NCBI RefSeq assembly: GCF_004217115.1
Contig: NZ_SHKN01000001.1
Location: forward strand, 310,001 to 374,000
Source of the DNA: Ancylomarina subtilis
GTDB taxonomy: Bacteria; Bacteroidota; Bacteroidia; Bacteroidales; Marinifilaceae
Length of the DNA stretch: 64,000 nt
Reading direction: 5' to 3'
The translations under genes were made by a program, and so were the position numbers. Below the pieces are notes generated by a model that worked only from the letters and a program-made list of their open reading frames with translations, made no database searches and was not told where the DNA came from. This document shows positions 51,294 to 59,946 of this stretch, in pieces. Numbering within the stretch: position 1 is the stretch's first letter; the number at the start of each line of letters is the position of its first letter.

Positions 51294-51596
51294 TTAAAAA
51301 GAGTAATCGATTGCTTTTTTATCGATCGCCATTTCTCTAATAATATGGGCTGCTTTTACGTGTTCGGGATGATTCATGTATGCGGGTAGAGCCTCAATAT
51401 TCTCCAATACCACATTCACAACAAAATCGTAGGATGACTCGCCTTGTAACTCATCAAATCCAATTTGCAGGAATTTAATTTCAGGCACTCGCTTATCGAG
51501 TCCATCAAAAACCTCTCTGATTCGTTTGTAATAATTCTCTTTGACCTCTTCGGACTCAAAGCTTTTAAACTTAAAAAGGGCTATATGTTTAATCAT
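51294..51596 (-). CDS. Dabb-type stress-responsive A/B barrel protein
   Basis: A 100-aa cytoplasmic protein matching the dimeric alpha/beta-barrel (Dabb) family: MIKHIALFKFKSFESEEVKE, the VPEIKFLQIGFDEL strand and the HPEHVKAAHIIREMAIDKKA helix. The His residues near the end fit the family's small-molecule pocket. Members are often stress-induced; the reaction here is unknown. Monocistronic. Confidence 0.82.
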   Translation of the reverse strand: MIKHIALFKFKSFESEEVKENYYKRIREVFDGLDKRVPEIKFLQIGFDELQGESSYDFVVNVVLENIEALPAYMNHPEHVKAAHIIREMAIDKKAIDYSF

Positions 51597-51740
51597 GTTT
51601 AAATTATAAAATGAATAGGATAGCCTAAAGTTAGGGGATTTGACTGAATGACGGTTCTTTTTTTGTTTTTTAATGCATTCGAAACTAGTTGGACTGAGAT
51701 TGATCTCGCATTTTCTGGTTAACCTGAATCAGATATTTCC

Positions 51741-51748
51741 TATATTTG
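51741..51748 (+). promoter_or_regulatory. -7 box of the M3 peptidase gene
   Basis: TATATTTG at 51741-51748; it rules out the upstream in-frame codon at 51756 as a likely start and supports the ATG at 51813. Confidence 0.55.
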
Positions 51749-51812
51749 TTACTCTTTGGGAAATGTGGACTTTTCACTTCTCTCAAAACTTATTTATAAA
51801 AAGAAAATTAGA

Positions 51813-53852
51813 ATGAAGACAAAAAATATAAACCCTTTATTGAGACCTTTTGATACGGTTCACCATACGGCTCCTTTTAGTCAAATTGAAATGGCGCACT
51901 ATATGCCTGCTTTTGTTGAGGGGATTAAGCTTGCAAAAGAAGATGTTGATCAGATTGCGAATAATCCTGAGGCTGCCAGTTTTGAAAACACCATTGAGGC
52001 TATGGAATTTATTGGCGAATTACTGGATCAGGTCTCTTCTGTATTTTTCAATCTGAACCATGCGGATACGTGTGACGAAATGCAAGCATTAGCACGTGAA
52101 GTATCGCCTCTCTTAAGCGAATTCTCCAATGATATTGTTATGAATGAGGCTTTGTTCGCAAGAGTTAAGGCGGTTCATGATAATAAGGAATCATTGAATT
52201 TGAATGCGGAACAAAGCATGCTTTTGGATAAGCGATACAAATCATTTGTACGTTCCGGTGCGAATCTTGAAGACGACAAAAAGGCGCGTATTCGGGAAAT
52301 TTCAAAAGAGCTCTCTCAACTCACTCTTCAGTTTGGGGAGAATGTATTGGCAGCAACCAATAATTTTGAACTGAACATTACGGATGAAAAAGATTTGGCG
52401 GGCTTGCCGGATGGTATTTTGGAAGCTGCAGCAGCTACCGCAAAAGCAAAAGATAAGGAAGGTTGGGTATTTACATTGCAATTCCCATCCTATGTGCCTT
52501 TTATGCAGTATGCCGACAATCGCGAATTGCGTGAGAAGATGTTCAAGGTTTATTCGTCGCGTTGTTTTAACGATGCGTTCGATAACCAGGAAATCATCAG
52601 AAAAATCGTGGCTTTGCGTTTAGAGAAAGTGAAACTATTCGACTATCCAAACTATGCTCAATTTGTTTTGGAGGAGCGCATGGCTGAGACTCCCGGCAAA
52701 GTGGTGAATTTCTTAAATGAATTGCTTGAAGCATCTATGCCAAAGGCGAAAGAGGAATTTGAGGAATTGCAAGCCTATGCTAAAAAAATTGGAGCTGATT
52801 TTGAGCTGCAACGTTGGGATTGGGCTTATTATGCTGAGAAATTGAAGACCGAAAAGTTTCAGGTGAATGATGAATTGACCCGTCCTTATTTTGAATTGGA
52901 GCGAGTGAAGCAAGGAATCTTCGATTTGGCTACCGCTTTGTATGGGTTGAGTTTTAAACTAAACACTGAAATTGATAAGTATCACGGTGAAGTCGATGTT
53001 TATGAGGTGTTTGATAAAAAGGGAGATTTCCTTTCTGTATTTTATGCCGACTTTCATCCTCGTGATTCAAAACAAGGGGGTGCCTGGATGACTTCCTATC
53101 GTGAACAGTTTATGCAAAATGGGAAGGATAATCGTCCTCATATTTCTATTGTGTGTAATTTTACACGTCCAACTGCAACCAAACCCTCTTTACTAAGCTT
53201 TTCAGAGGTGACAACTTTTTTACACGAGTTTGGTCATGCTTTGCATGGTATGCTTTCTCGTTGTATTTATCCTAGCTTGTCGGGAACTGGTGTGTATCGC
53301 GATTTTGTAGAACTGCCATCTCAGTTTATGGAGAATTACGCCTACGAAAAAGAGTGGTTGGATAAGGTTGCAGAACATTACGAAACAGGTGAAAAAATTC
53401 CTGCAGATTTGGTGCAGAAAATTATCGATAGTGGTAATTTCCATTCAGGATATGCTTTTGTTCGTCAGATCAGCTTTGGCTTGAATGATATGGCTTGGCA
53501 TTCTATTGAAAAGCCAATTGAGGATTCTGTATCAGAATTTGAAACTGAGGCTATGCAGGCTACAGAGCTTTTCCCAAGACTTGAAACGTCTTGTATGAGC
53601 CCTGCGTTTTCGCATATTTTTGCAGGTGGATATGCTGCAGGGTACTATGGTTACAAGTGGGCCGAGGTACTCGATGCTGATGCCTTTGCTGCTTTTAAAG
53701 AAAAGGGCATATTCAATTCAGAAATGGCTGATGCTTTTAGAGTTGAATTACTTGAAAAAGGAGGAAGCGAACATCCGATGAAACTTTATAAGCGATTCAG
53801 AGGACAGGAACCTTCTATTGAGCCTTTGTTGAAACGCAGTGGTTTAAAATAA
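51813..53852 (+). CDS. M3 family oligopeptidase (PepF/oligopeptidase A-like)
   Basis: A 679-aa zinc oligopeptidase, usually cytoplasmic, that cleaves short peptides from protein turnover. The motif HEFGHALHGM starts at His471 with Glu472 and His475, and GNFHSGYAFVRQISFG and AGGYAAGYYGYKWAEVLD are family signatures. Length fits M3A. There is no signal peptide. The ATG at 51813 is chosen over the in-frame codon at 51756, which lies almost on the -7 box. A strong terminator follows. Confidence 0.94.
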   Translation: MKTKNINPLLRPFDTVHHTAPFSQIEMAHYMPAFVEGIKLAKEDVDQIANNPEAASFENTIEAMEFIGELLDQVSSVFFNLNHADTCDEMQALAREVSPLLSEFSNDIVMNEALFARVKAVHDNKESLNLNAEQSMLLDKRYKSFVRSGANLEDDKKARIREISKELSQLTLQFGENVLAATNNFELNITDEKDLAGLPDGILEAAAATAKAKDKEGWVFTLQFPSYVPFMQYADNRELREKMFKVYSSRCFNDAFDNQEIIRKIVALRLEKVKLFDYPNYAQFVLEERMAETPGKVVNFLNELLEASMPKAKEEFEELQAYAKKIGADFELQRWDWAYYAEKLKTEKFQVNDELTRPYFELERVKQGIFDLATALYGLSFKLNTEIDKYHGEVDVYEVFDKKGDFLSVFYADFHPRDSKQGGAWMTSYREQFMQNGKDNRPHISIVCNFTRPTATKPSLLSFSEVTTFLHEFGHALHGMLSRCIYPSLSGTGVYRDFVELPSQFMENYAYEKEWLDKVAEHYETGEKIPADLVQKIIDSGNFHSGYAFVRQISFGLNDMAWHSIEKPIEDSVSEFETEAMQATELFPRLETSCMSPAFSHIFAGGYAAGYYGYKWAEVLDADAFAAFKEKGIFNSEMADAFRVELLEKGGSEHPMKLYKRFRGQEPSIEPLLKRSGLK

Positions 53853-53870
53853 AGATTGTTCGATATACAA

Positions 53871-53904
53871 AAGGGCTTCAGTTATGAACTGAGGCCTTTT
53901 TTTT
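53871..53904 (+). terminator. Rho-independent terminator
   Basis: GGGCTTCAGTT/AACTGAGGCC stem with eight T residues, 18 nt after the M3 peptidase. Confidence 0.88.
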
Positions 53905-54129
53905 GTCCTAATCTATGACATAAATTAAGAGATATTTGATTTGTGTATGCCATTGATGCCGTAATGCATTTAATTTATGACGAATTTATGATTTGTAAAA
54001 TGAATTGAATCTCATAAAAAACAGGATGTAAAGAGGTCTTTTCATGTTGAAATAAACAATCGTTATTTACAATAGCCATCTCTTAATAAAATACTGTTTT
54101 TCGACATGTTATTTTCTTTGTGTAAGTGC
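53905..54129. other. Intergenic stretch, no supported feature
   Basis: AT-rich, no open frame, repeat or clear promoter before the box at 54130. Confidence 0.45.
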
Positions 54130-54159
54130 TTGTTATTATGCGGAAGCCGATTATTTTTG
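54130..54159 (+). promoter_or_regulatory. Promoter of the yitT-like gene
   Basis: TTG at 54130-54132, a 19-nt spacer and TATTTTTG at 54152-54159; leader of ~65 nt. Confidence 0.6.
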
Positions 54160-54228
54160 TCGCCGATTTTAAACATCTCTAAACATTGCAGATACTGGAA
54201 TGTTTAGTTACTAAAAACAACACTAAGA

Positions 54229-55143
54229 ATGGCTTTTATTACTAAAGAAAAATTTTTGTCAAACGAATGGCTTTCTGCCTACGCTTACCTTATTGTAGGT
54301 AGTATCATTTTTGCTGTTTCTGACATTTTGTTTGTAGTTCCCTACAAACTGGCACCTGGAGGTGTTTATGGTATTGCTACGGTTTTAAACACTTTGTTTA
54401 GCTGGAAAATTAGTTATTGTACTTTTGCCATGGAGATTCCGTTGGTTATAATTGGTACAATTATTTTGGGTCCACGATTCGGAATTAAGACAATTGTAAG
54501 TATCGCTACGATTCTGATTACAGTGTGGTTCATGGAAACTTACGTTTCAGTTGGTTATCCTAAGGTCATTCTTGATCCAATGTTGAACAGTATTGTAGCT
54601 GGTGTATTTTATGGTATCTCAATTGGTTTGATCTTTAAGTCGCGTGCGACTTCAGGGGGGTCTGATATTGTCGCCATGATTTTAGCTAAGTTTACTAAAA
54701 TGTCATTGGGGAAACTGGTTATGATTGTTGATGGTATTATTGTTTTGTTTACACTTGTTCAGCCAACAGAAACAGGTGCAATTGGATGGGAATTTGCCAT
54801 TTATTCACTAATTATTATTTATATCGAAGGTAAAATTATCGATATGGTTGTAAGTGGAGCTAGTTACCACAAAACTGTGATGATTGTTTCTGATCACTTT
54901 GAATCAATAGCTGACAAAATTAAGAATGATCTTAAGCGTGGTGCTACGATTTTTCAAGGAACAGGAGCTTACTCAGGTGAGGAAAGAAAAATGGTTTATT
55001 CTGTAATGAGCCGTCGTGAGCTTGAGATTCTGAAACTACACATCAAGGAAGTAGATCCAGAAGCGTTTGTTAATGTGACTGAGGCTAATGAAATTATTGG
55101 AAAAGGATTCCAATCGTTGAATGATGAAGATGCGGGACATTAG
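54229..55143 (+). CDS. YitT family membrane protein
   Basis: A 304-aa membrane protein with about five helices (~18-40, 55-72, 80-102, 118-140, 180-200) and a soluble C-terminal DUF2179 domain (~215-295, SGASYHKTVMIVSDHFESIA and the TGAYSGEERKMVYSVMSRRE segment). YitT proteins are probable transporters with a cytosolic sensing domain; the substrate is not known. ATG at 54229 follows a good promoter. It ends at a bidirectional terminator shared with convergent trpB. Confidence 0.88.
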   Translation: MAFITKEKFLSNEWLSAYAYLIVGSIIFAVSDILFVVPYKLAPGGVYGIATVLNTLFSWKISYCTFAMEIPLVIIGTIILGPRFGIKTIVSIATILITVWFMETYVSVGYPKVILDPMLNSIVAGVFYGISIGLIFKSRATSGGSDIVAMILAKFTKMSLGKLVMIVDGIIVLFTLVQPTETGAIGWEFAIYSLIIIYIEGKIIDMVVSGASYHKTVMIVSDHFESIADKIKNDLKRGATIFQGTGAYSGEERKMVYSVMSRRELEILKLHIKEVDPEAFVNVTEANEIIGKGFQSLNDEDAGH

Positions 55144-55162
55144 ACTCGTTATAATATTTCAG

Positions 55163-55192
55163 AAAATGGCGACCAATAAGGTCGCCATTTTT
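55163..55192. terminator. Bidirectional terminator
   Basis: AAAATGGCGACC/GGTCGCCATTTT, perfect stem with a short loop, between yitT-like and trpB. Confidence 0.92.
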
Positions 55193-55224
55193 GTTATCCA
55201 ATAGAATCAGTTTAAGCATTTCGG

Positions 55225-56433
55225 TTATTCAGGTAAACCATAAGTTTCAATTACATAATCAAGATCTTTATCACCTCTACCACTTAGATTAACCAATATA
55301 GATTGTTTTGGATTGGACTTAGCTAACTTTATAGCATAAGCTATGGCATGTGCCGACTCAAGAGCTGGAATAATACCTTCCAATCGACTTAATTCAAAAA
55401 AGGCGTCAATACATTCCTGATCATTGATATGATGATATTCTGCTCGTTCTAAATCTTTAAGCATAGAGTGCTCGGGTCCAACACCAGGGTAGTCCAAACC
55501 ACTGGCAACAGAATAGACAGGAGCCGGTTCACCAGCCTCATCTTGCAACATATAGCATTTGAAACCATGAATAACACCTGGTTTGCCAAGAGTCAGTGTT
55601 GCAGCATGTTTTCCTTCTTTATCTATGCCATGTCCTGCAGGTTCTACGCCATGAAGTTTAACGTTTTTATCATCAATAAAAGCAGAGAATATGCCCATAG
55701 CATTACTGCCACCACCTACACAAGCAACAATATTGTCGGGTAATTCACCTGTCATTTCTTCAAATTGATCGCGGGCTTCAATTCCCACAACACGTTGGAA
55801 TTCGCGAACCATCATGGGGAAGGGGTGTGGACCAACGACAGAGCCAATACAGTAGATGGTATTGACTGGATCTTGAAGGTAGGCCTGAAATGCAGAATCA
55901 ACAGCTTCCTTCAGCGTTTTTAATCCATGACTTACAGGGACGACGGTCGCACCAAGTATTTTCATGCGCATGACATTGGGATGTTCTTTTGCAATATCAA
56001 CTTCTCCCATATGAATTTCACACTCCAATCCAAAGTAAGCAGCAGCTGTGGCTAAGGCAACCCCGTGTTGGCCTGCACCCGTTTCTGCAATAAGCTTCTT
56101 TTTCCCCATATATTTTGCCAATAAAGCTTCACCCATGCAGTGGTTTAATTTATGGGCACCGGAATGGTTTAGGTCTTCACGCTTTAAGTAGATGCGTCCG
56201 CCGTATTTTTCTGATAAACGGTTACAATAATACACTGGTGTTGGACGCCCCTGAAAGTGCTTTCGGATGCTTCTGAGTTCCGAAATAAATTCATGCGATT
56301 TACTAATTGAGTAATAGGCTTCGTTTATGCGTTTCATTTCCTCTTCGAGGGCTGGAGGAATAAAGCTGCCGCCAAATTCACCGAAATAACCTTTTTCGTT
56401 AGGGTAATTTTTAAAATAGTTTTGAAATGTCAT
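55225..56433 (-). CDS. trpB: Tryptophan synthase beta chain, stand-alone
   Basis: A 402-aa PLP enzyme that joins indole and serine to tryptophan. The PLP Lys95 is in [13 protein letters not shown], catalytic Glu117 in [11 protein letters not shown], and the phosphate loop in [27 protein letters not shown] is the usual end. [14 protein letters not shown] and the long N-terminus mark the TrpB1 type that pairs with TrpA. The motif HSGAHKLNH and [18 protein letters not shown] differ from the usual HTGAHKVNN and MGAVDIERQAPNV, so it is a divergent subgroup. No trpA is adjacent. A trp attenuator precedes it. Confidence 0.93.
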   Translation of the reverse strand: MTFQNYFKNYPNEKGYFGEFGGSFIPPALEEEMKRINEAYYSISKSHEFISELRSIRKHFQGRPTPVYYCNRLSEKYGGRIYLKREDLNHSGAHKLNHCMGEALLAKYMGKKKLIAETGAGQHGVALATAAAYFGLECEIHMGEVDIAKEHPNVMRMKILGATVVPVSHGLKTLKEAVDSAFQAYLQDPVNTIYCIGSVVGPHPFPMMVREFQRVVGIEARDQFEEMTGELPDNIVACVGGGSNAMGIFSAFIDDKNVKLHGVEPAGHGIDKEGKHAATLTLGKPGVIHGFKCYMLQDEAGEPAPVYSVASGLDYPGVGPEHSMLKDLERAEYHHINDQECIDAFFELSRLEGIIPALESAHAIAYAIKLAKSNPKQSILVNLSGRGDKDLDYVIETYGLPE

Positions 56434-56481
56434 GGTATTTTGATTTAATAATTAGAATTCTACAATTGGGTGTAAAAAAAA

Positions 56482-56502
56482 AGACCTGCGAGAAGCAGGC
56501 CT
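56482..56502 (-). terminator. Attenuator terminator of trpB
   Basis: On the minus strand AGGCCTGC-TTCTC-GCAGGTCT forms an 8-bp stem (one G-U) followed by nine T residues, 50 nt before the trpB ATG. Segment CTTCTCG (56489-56495) inside it can instead pair with an upstream segment, see the leader entry. Confidence 0.85.
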
Positions 56503-56561
56503 TTTTAGTATATGAATTATGTGTATATGGCTAACCCTTCTCGATATGATTTATTGAGAAG
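56489..56561 (-). promoter_or_regulatory. trp attenuator: competing 1:2, 2:3 and 3:4 pairings
   Basis: Segment 1 CTTCTC (56561-56556), segment 2 CGAGAAG (56543-56537), segment 3 CTTCTCG (56495-56489). 1 pairs with 2 and 3 forms the terminator when tryptophan is plentiful. If the ribosome stalls at the Trp-Trp codons, which lie directly before segment 1, it covers segment 1 and leaves 2 free to pair perfectly (7 bp) with 3, breaking the terminator. Confidence 0.82.
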
Positions 56562-56587
56562 TTCCACCAAAAATTATTTTGTGTCAT
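56531..56587 (-). CDS. trpL: trp operon leader peptide
   Basis: An 18-codon frame, MTQNNFWWNFSINHIEKG, too short for normal gene calling, located between the promoter and the attenuator of trpB. Two adjacent Trp codons (56564-56569) are placed just before segment 1 of the attenuator. An in-frame ATG at 56599 would give a 22-residue form. Its job is to sense charged tRNA-Trp by ribosome stalling; the peptide itself is probably inert. Confidence 0.8.
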   Translation of the reverse strand: MTQNNFWWNFSINHIEKG

Positions 56588-56603
56588 ATTTGTTTTCATG
56601 CAA

Positions 56604-56634
56604 CAATGTTATCGCATTTTTTATTTATAAACAA
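56604..56634 (-). promoter_or_regulatory. Promoter of trpL-trpB
   Basis: On the minus strand TTG (56634-56632), a 20-nt spacer and TAACATTG (56611-56604), 7 of 8 matches to the -7 consensus. The alternative leader start at 56599 lies 4 nt after it. Confidence 0.55.
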
Positions 56635-56783
56635 GTGTTGTCCGAAAAAAAGTCTGAATGAGATTGAATTCCAGCGCTAGTATTCGTATCTTAAAGAGTT
56701 GATTTTTCAGAGTTTAAGATTTAATTCTAAGAAAGAAAAGAATTTGTTTGCTTAAGTTTGAATTTGGAGAGGAAAATATAAAG

Positions 56784-57209
56784 ATGATAAGAAAATATAA
56801 GGACAGTGATATTGATGCAATATTGGAGGTTTGGTATCAGGCTTCACGAATGGCTCATCCATTTCTAGATGCTGATTTTATGGGAATGGAGAAGCGGAAG
56901 ATTCGGGATGTTTATATTCCCAATACCACAACCTGGGTTTACGAAAAAGATGATGTCATTTTGGGATTCATTTCCATGATGGGAAATGAAGTGGGGGCTA
57001 TTTTTGTCAGACCCGATATGCATGGAAAGGGGATAGGTCGTAAACTGATGGATTATGTCGCAACTTTTTTCGATGTGATGGAAGTTGAGGTCTTTGAAAG
57101 GAATAGAGTCGGAAGGGCTTTCTACGATAAATATGGATTTAAACTTGTTGAGACGTATATACATAAAGAAACAAGTAACAAATTGCTTCGTTTGAAATAT
57201 CGAAAATAG
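56784..57209 (+). CDS. GNAT family N-acetyltransferase
   Basis: A 141-aa acetyl-CoA-dependent acyltransferase. Motif A (VRPDMHGKGIGRKLMDYVAT) binds acetyl-CoA, and ERNRVGRAFYDKYGFKLVET is the usual C-terminal strand-helix. MIRKYKDSDIDAILEVWYQA is a typical opening. The acceptor (amine, peptide or small molecule) is unknown. The ATG at 56784 is preferred over the in-frame TTG at 56748. It is divergent from trpL-trpB and probably unrelated. Confidence 0.88.
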   Translation: MIRKYKDSDIDAILEVWYQASRMAHPFLDADFMGMEKRKIRDVYIPNTTTWVYEKDDVILGFISMMGNEVGAIFVRPDMHGKGIGRKLMDYVATFFDVMEVEVFERNRVGRAFYDKYGFKLVETYIHKETSNKLLRLKYRK

Positions 57210-57302
57210 GGCTTAGAATGTATGGTCAGTTTGTCTCATATCTTTATAAGAATTTTTATTTAAATCGACTGATTAAGTCTGGTTATGCTATCGGGTAATG
57301 AT

Positions 57303-57310
57303 TATCTTTG
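57303..57310 (+). promoter_or_regulatory. -7 box of the spondin-domain gene
   Basis: TATCTTTG at 57303-57310, 32 nt before the ATG at 57343. Confidence 0.5.
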
Positions 57311-57342
57311 GTAACAAAATAAAATTTTAATCAGAGAATAAG

Positions 57343-58017
57343 ATGATATTGAAGAACAGCATTTTTTTGTTTTTAGCATTACTATTGATAAGTTGTAGTA
57401 AGAGTGACGGTCCAATTGAATATGGGATTGAAACTGAAGCAACTTATACGGTTACATTTAAGATGAATTGGAATAGCACCGATTTTCCAAAGGATTATCC
57501 TTCCAATGCTCACTTCTCTCCTTTAATTGGTTGGTCTCACCCATCAACAAGTGGTTTTTTTAAAGTAGAGTCAGCAGCTTCAGAAGGAATTGAAGCGATG
57601 GCTGAAACGGGCGCAACTGATCTTTTACAAACTGAATTGGAAACCAAAATCGCGAATAACGAAGGTTTGGCCTTTGTTGTGGGAGAGGGATTAGCAAGTG
57701 GTACCGGTGAAATAAAAGTTGAAATAGCTGTTAATGCAGAAAACCCATCTATAAGTTTGGTGTCGATGCTTGCACCGAGTCCGGACTGGTATGTGGCTGC
57801 GCTTAATGTGAATTTGTATGATGGAAGCCACTTTGCAGCCACTAAAACGATAACAGCCAAGGTTTACGATGCAGGAACCGATAGCGGAATTACATTTGCA
57901 TCGGATGATCTTAATACAGATCCTCAGGGAACAATCTTGTTATTTGTGGCTGATCCTTTGGGAGATGGGACTGATTTGTTAGCTGATATTGCAACGGTGA
58001 CTTTTACTAAGAACTAG
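57343..58017 (+). CDS. Spondin-domain lipoprotein
   Basis: A 224-aa lipoprotein with lipobox LLISCSKSD (Cys18). The rest is one Spondin_N-type domain: YTVTFKMNWNSTDFPKDYPS, AHFSPLIGWSHPSTSGFFKV, SLVSMLAPSPDWYVAALNVN and the acidic DAGTDSGITFASDDLNTD segment, which in the family binds a metal or ligand. Bacterial spondin proteins are secreted or surface-bound; the partner is unknown. Monocistronic. Confidence 0.87.
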   Translation: MILKNSIFLFLALLLISCSKSDGPIEYGIETEATYTVTFKMNWNSTDFPKDYPSNAHFSPLIGWSHPSTSGFFKVESAASEGIEAMAETGATDLLQTELETKIANNEGLAFVVGEGLASGTGEIKVEIAVNAENPSISLVSMLAPSPDWYVAALNVNLYDGSHFAATKTITAKVYDAGTDSGITFASDDLNTDPQGTILLFVADPLGDGTDLLADIATVTFTKN

Positions 58018-58126
58018 TTTTAGTTTATTCGTAATTCTTTGGGTGAGTAAAAAAGCTTTAAAGTATCTGGTAACAACCAATCATTTTTAGATAAATATGT
58101 TTTAATAGAATATAAAAATTGATGTA

Positions 58127-58519
58127 ATGAGCTACTATTTTAATAAGGTTTTGAAAACAAAGAATTTTGATGAAGCTGTTGAGCAGGTAACTGATGAATT
58201 GAAAAAAGAAGGTTTTGGTGTTTTAACTCAGATTGATGTTAAAGCAACGCTTAAAAAGAAAATTGACGCTGATTTTAAGAAATATGTGATTTTGGGCGCA
58301 TGTAATCCGCACTATGCTCACAAAGCTCTTCAGAGGGAAGATAAGATCGGTGTATTTCTGCCTTGTAATGTTATTGTCGAGGAACATGAAAGTGGAGATG
58401 TTGAAGTCTCAGCTGTTGATCCTATTGCATCAATGGCAAAAGTAGAGAATGATAGTTTAGGTGAAATTGCTGTTGAAATCCAACATAAACTAAAGCTTGT
58501 TATTGAAAATTTAAAGTAG
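58127..58519 (+). CDS. DUF302 protein
   Basis: A 130-aa cytoplasmic protein matching DUF302: MSYYFNKVLKTKNFDEAVEQ, VTDELKKEGFGVLTQIDVKA and NPHYAHKALQREDKIGVFLP, with the conserved NP and final strand. Members are small alpha/beta proteins of unknown function often near redox or metal genes. The last strand is followed by a short helix (IEIQHKLKLVIENLK). Here it is single and ends in a very strong bidirectional terminator. Confidence 0.88.
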   Translation: MSYYFNKVLKTKNFDEAVEQVTDELKKEGFGVLTQIDVKATLKKKIDADFKKYVILGACNPHYAHKALQREDKIGVFLPCNVIVEEHESGDVEVSAVDPIASMAKVENDSLGEIAVEIQHKLKLVIENLK

Positions 58520-58530
58520 TTAAGTCTTTT

Positions 58531-58572
58531 AAACAAACAACGCCCAATCATACGATTGGGCGTTGTTTGTTT
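58531..58572. terminator. Bidirectional terminator
   Basis: A 19-bp stem (arm AACAACGCCCAATC at its core) with a 4-nt loop and T runs on both sides, between DUF302 and the convergent membrane gene. Confidence 0.92.
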
Positions 58573-58573
58573 A

Positions 58574-59200
58574 CTAGCTTCCCATCAATGAGAAGATGGC
58601 AAGGGCATATAGATAGAATCTTAGAAATCGAAATAGTCCGAACATGAGATATTTTTTGAAGTCATAATTAATGATGCCTGAGGCTATACTAACCATAGAA
58701 AAAGGTATTGGAAGTAGCGCTCCTACAATAATTAGAAAACCACCCCATTTTCGAATATTACTAATGTGTTTTGCCATTTTGGATTTCATGGCAGCTTGAA
58801 CTTTGGGAATGGTAAGTATACTTTTCCCGATAAAATAAGAAACACAACCTCCTAAATAGGATAATAGGGCTAATAATGACAGGTACATAAATGGATTATC
58901 CAGGGTCTTAACCCATGCAATAAATAGTTCAGGAGGAATTAAACCTAGAAATGATTCAGAGGCAAAAAACAGAGAAAACAGACTGACTGAGGAATAGTTT
59001 TCTGTTATAAATTCAAAAAAATACTTGAAATCGATGACAAATTTGTCGAGTATAAAAAGCCCGCTTATAACCAGGATAAATGGCAGAATTGCTTTCCTGA
59101 TATTTTCCCAAATAAAAGAATAGAATCCTGTATAGGCATAATATTGATGAATGAGTTGAAGTTTATTTTTTCGATTCTTATGTGTGGATTGTGATCTCAT
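58574..59200 (-). CDS. VTT/YqaA-type membrane protein
   Basis: A 208-aa membrane protein of the VTT (SNARE-associated/DedA-like) group. Helices near ~38-56, ~75-90, ~105-125, ~148-170 and ~178-205. ASESFLGLIPPELFIAWVKT and GALLPIPFSMVSIASGIINY, with Pro-Gly turns between re-entrant helices, are hallmarks. Members scramble or flip lipids; the substrate here is unknown. Single gene; its stop is 1 nt from the shared terminator. Confidence 0.85.
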   Translation of the reverse strand: MRSQSTHKNRKNKLQLIHQYYAYTGFYSFIWENIRKAILPFILVISGLFILDKFVIDFKYFFEFITENYSSVSLFSLFFASESFLGLIPPELFIAWVKTLDNPFMYLSLLALLSYLGGCVSYFIGKSILTIPKVQAAMKSKMAKHISNIRKWGGFLIIVGALLPIPFSMVSIASGIINYDFKKYLMFGLFRFLRFYLYALAIFSLMGS

Positions 59201-59394
59201 TATTTTCTCTTTTGTAAAAATTGATGTTGTGAAATGTAAGTCCAGAGAAAGAAGGACTTACTGGTGTTCTTACACATTAAAGCACAGAGCTCTATATATG
59301 GGATGATGCCCATAGTCGCTTATAGGAGATTAATCAGAACCTGGATTTAATTGATAAAGCCAATCGTCCAATAATCTTAAATCATAGTTCAGTA

Positions 59395-59688
59395 TTACTT
59401 TATTTTAGGAGGAGGTAAAATGATAATATTAGGCCGGCTGAAGATTAGCACTTGGCTACAAAAAGTGGCTGGAACTTTTGATGTGAAATACTTAATGGGT
59501 TTTAAGTAGGGTGAAGTTCCCCATGAATCACATTCCTCAGTTTCATCATCAAAGGAAGTTTGATCTGTATCAGAAATAGGGGTGCTCAAATGCTCTTTTT
59601 GTTGAAATTCCATTACCATATTAAGTACGGTAGGTCCTCCAACAAGAAGTAAAACAATTAGTATAAGACGAATGCTAAATTTCTTCAT
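59395..59688 (-). CDS. Small exported protein, unknown
   Basis: A 97-aa protein with a signal-peptide-like first 24 residues (KKFSIRLILIVLLLVGGPTV). The mature part is acidic (SDTDQTSFDDETEECDSWGT) with two Cys. No family recognised and the C-terminus is Pro-rich. It may not be real: ordinary codon content, no clear promoter. The gap 59201-59394 shows nothing. Confidence 0.4.
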   Translation of the reverse strand: MKKFSIRLILIVLLLVGGPTVLNMVMEFQQKEHLSTPISDTDQTSFDDETEECDSWGTSPYLKPIKYFTSKVPATFCSQVLIFSRPNIIILPPPKIK

Positions 59689-59860
59689 ATTCTTTTCTGA
59701 TCACGTAAATGTAAATAAAAAAAGGACCCGAGAAATACTGTGTGAGAGTCGGATCAGGTTTCACATAGGTGAATAATATTATAGGCTCCTCTTAAGTGTT
59801 GATATATAGTTGATTATGATGTGAAAGGGTAGTTGTTAAATTATTTTAATAGCCTAAAAT

Positions 59861-59876
59861 GTAGGGTTTTCCCCCA
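59861..59876. promoter_or_regulatory. Candidate operator, GTAGGG-TTTT-CCCCC type
   Basis: A GGG-N4-CCCC palindrome-like site, 14 of 16 bases the same as 63958-63973. Located ~85 nt before the first universal stress gene. Confidence 0.35.
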
Positions 59877-59946
59877 TCTGATTTAGGACTTGTCCTGTTT
59901 TCTCGAGATGCTTGAGCGCATACATTTGTCACATAAAAATTGTGAT

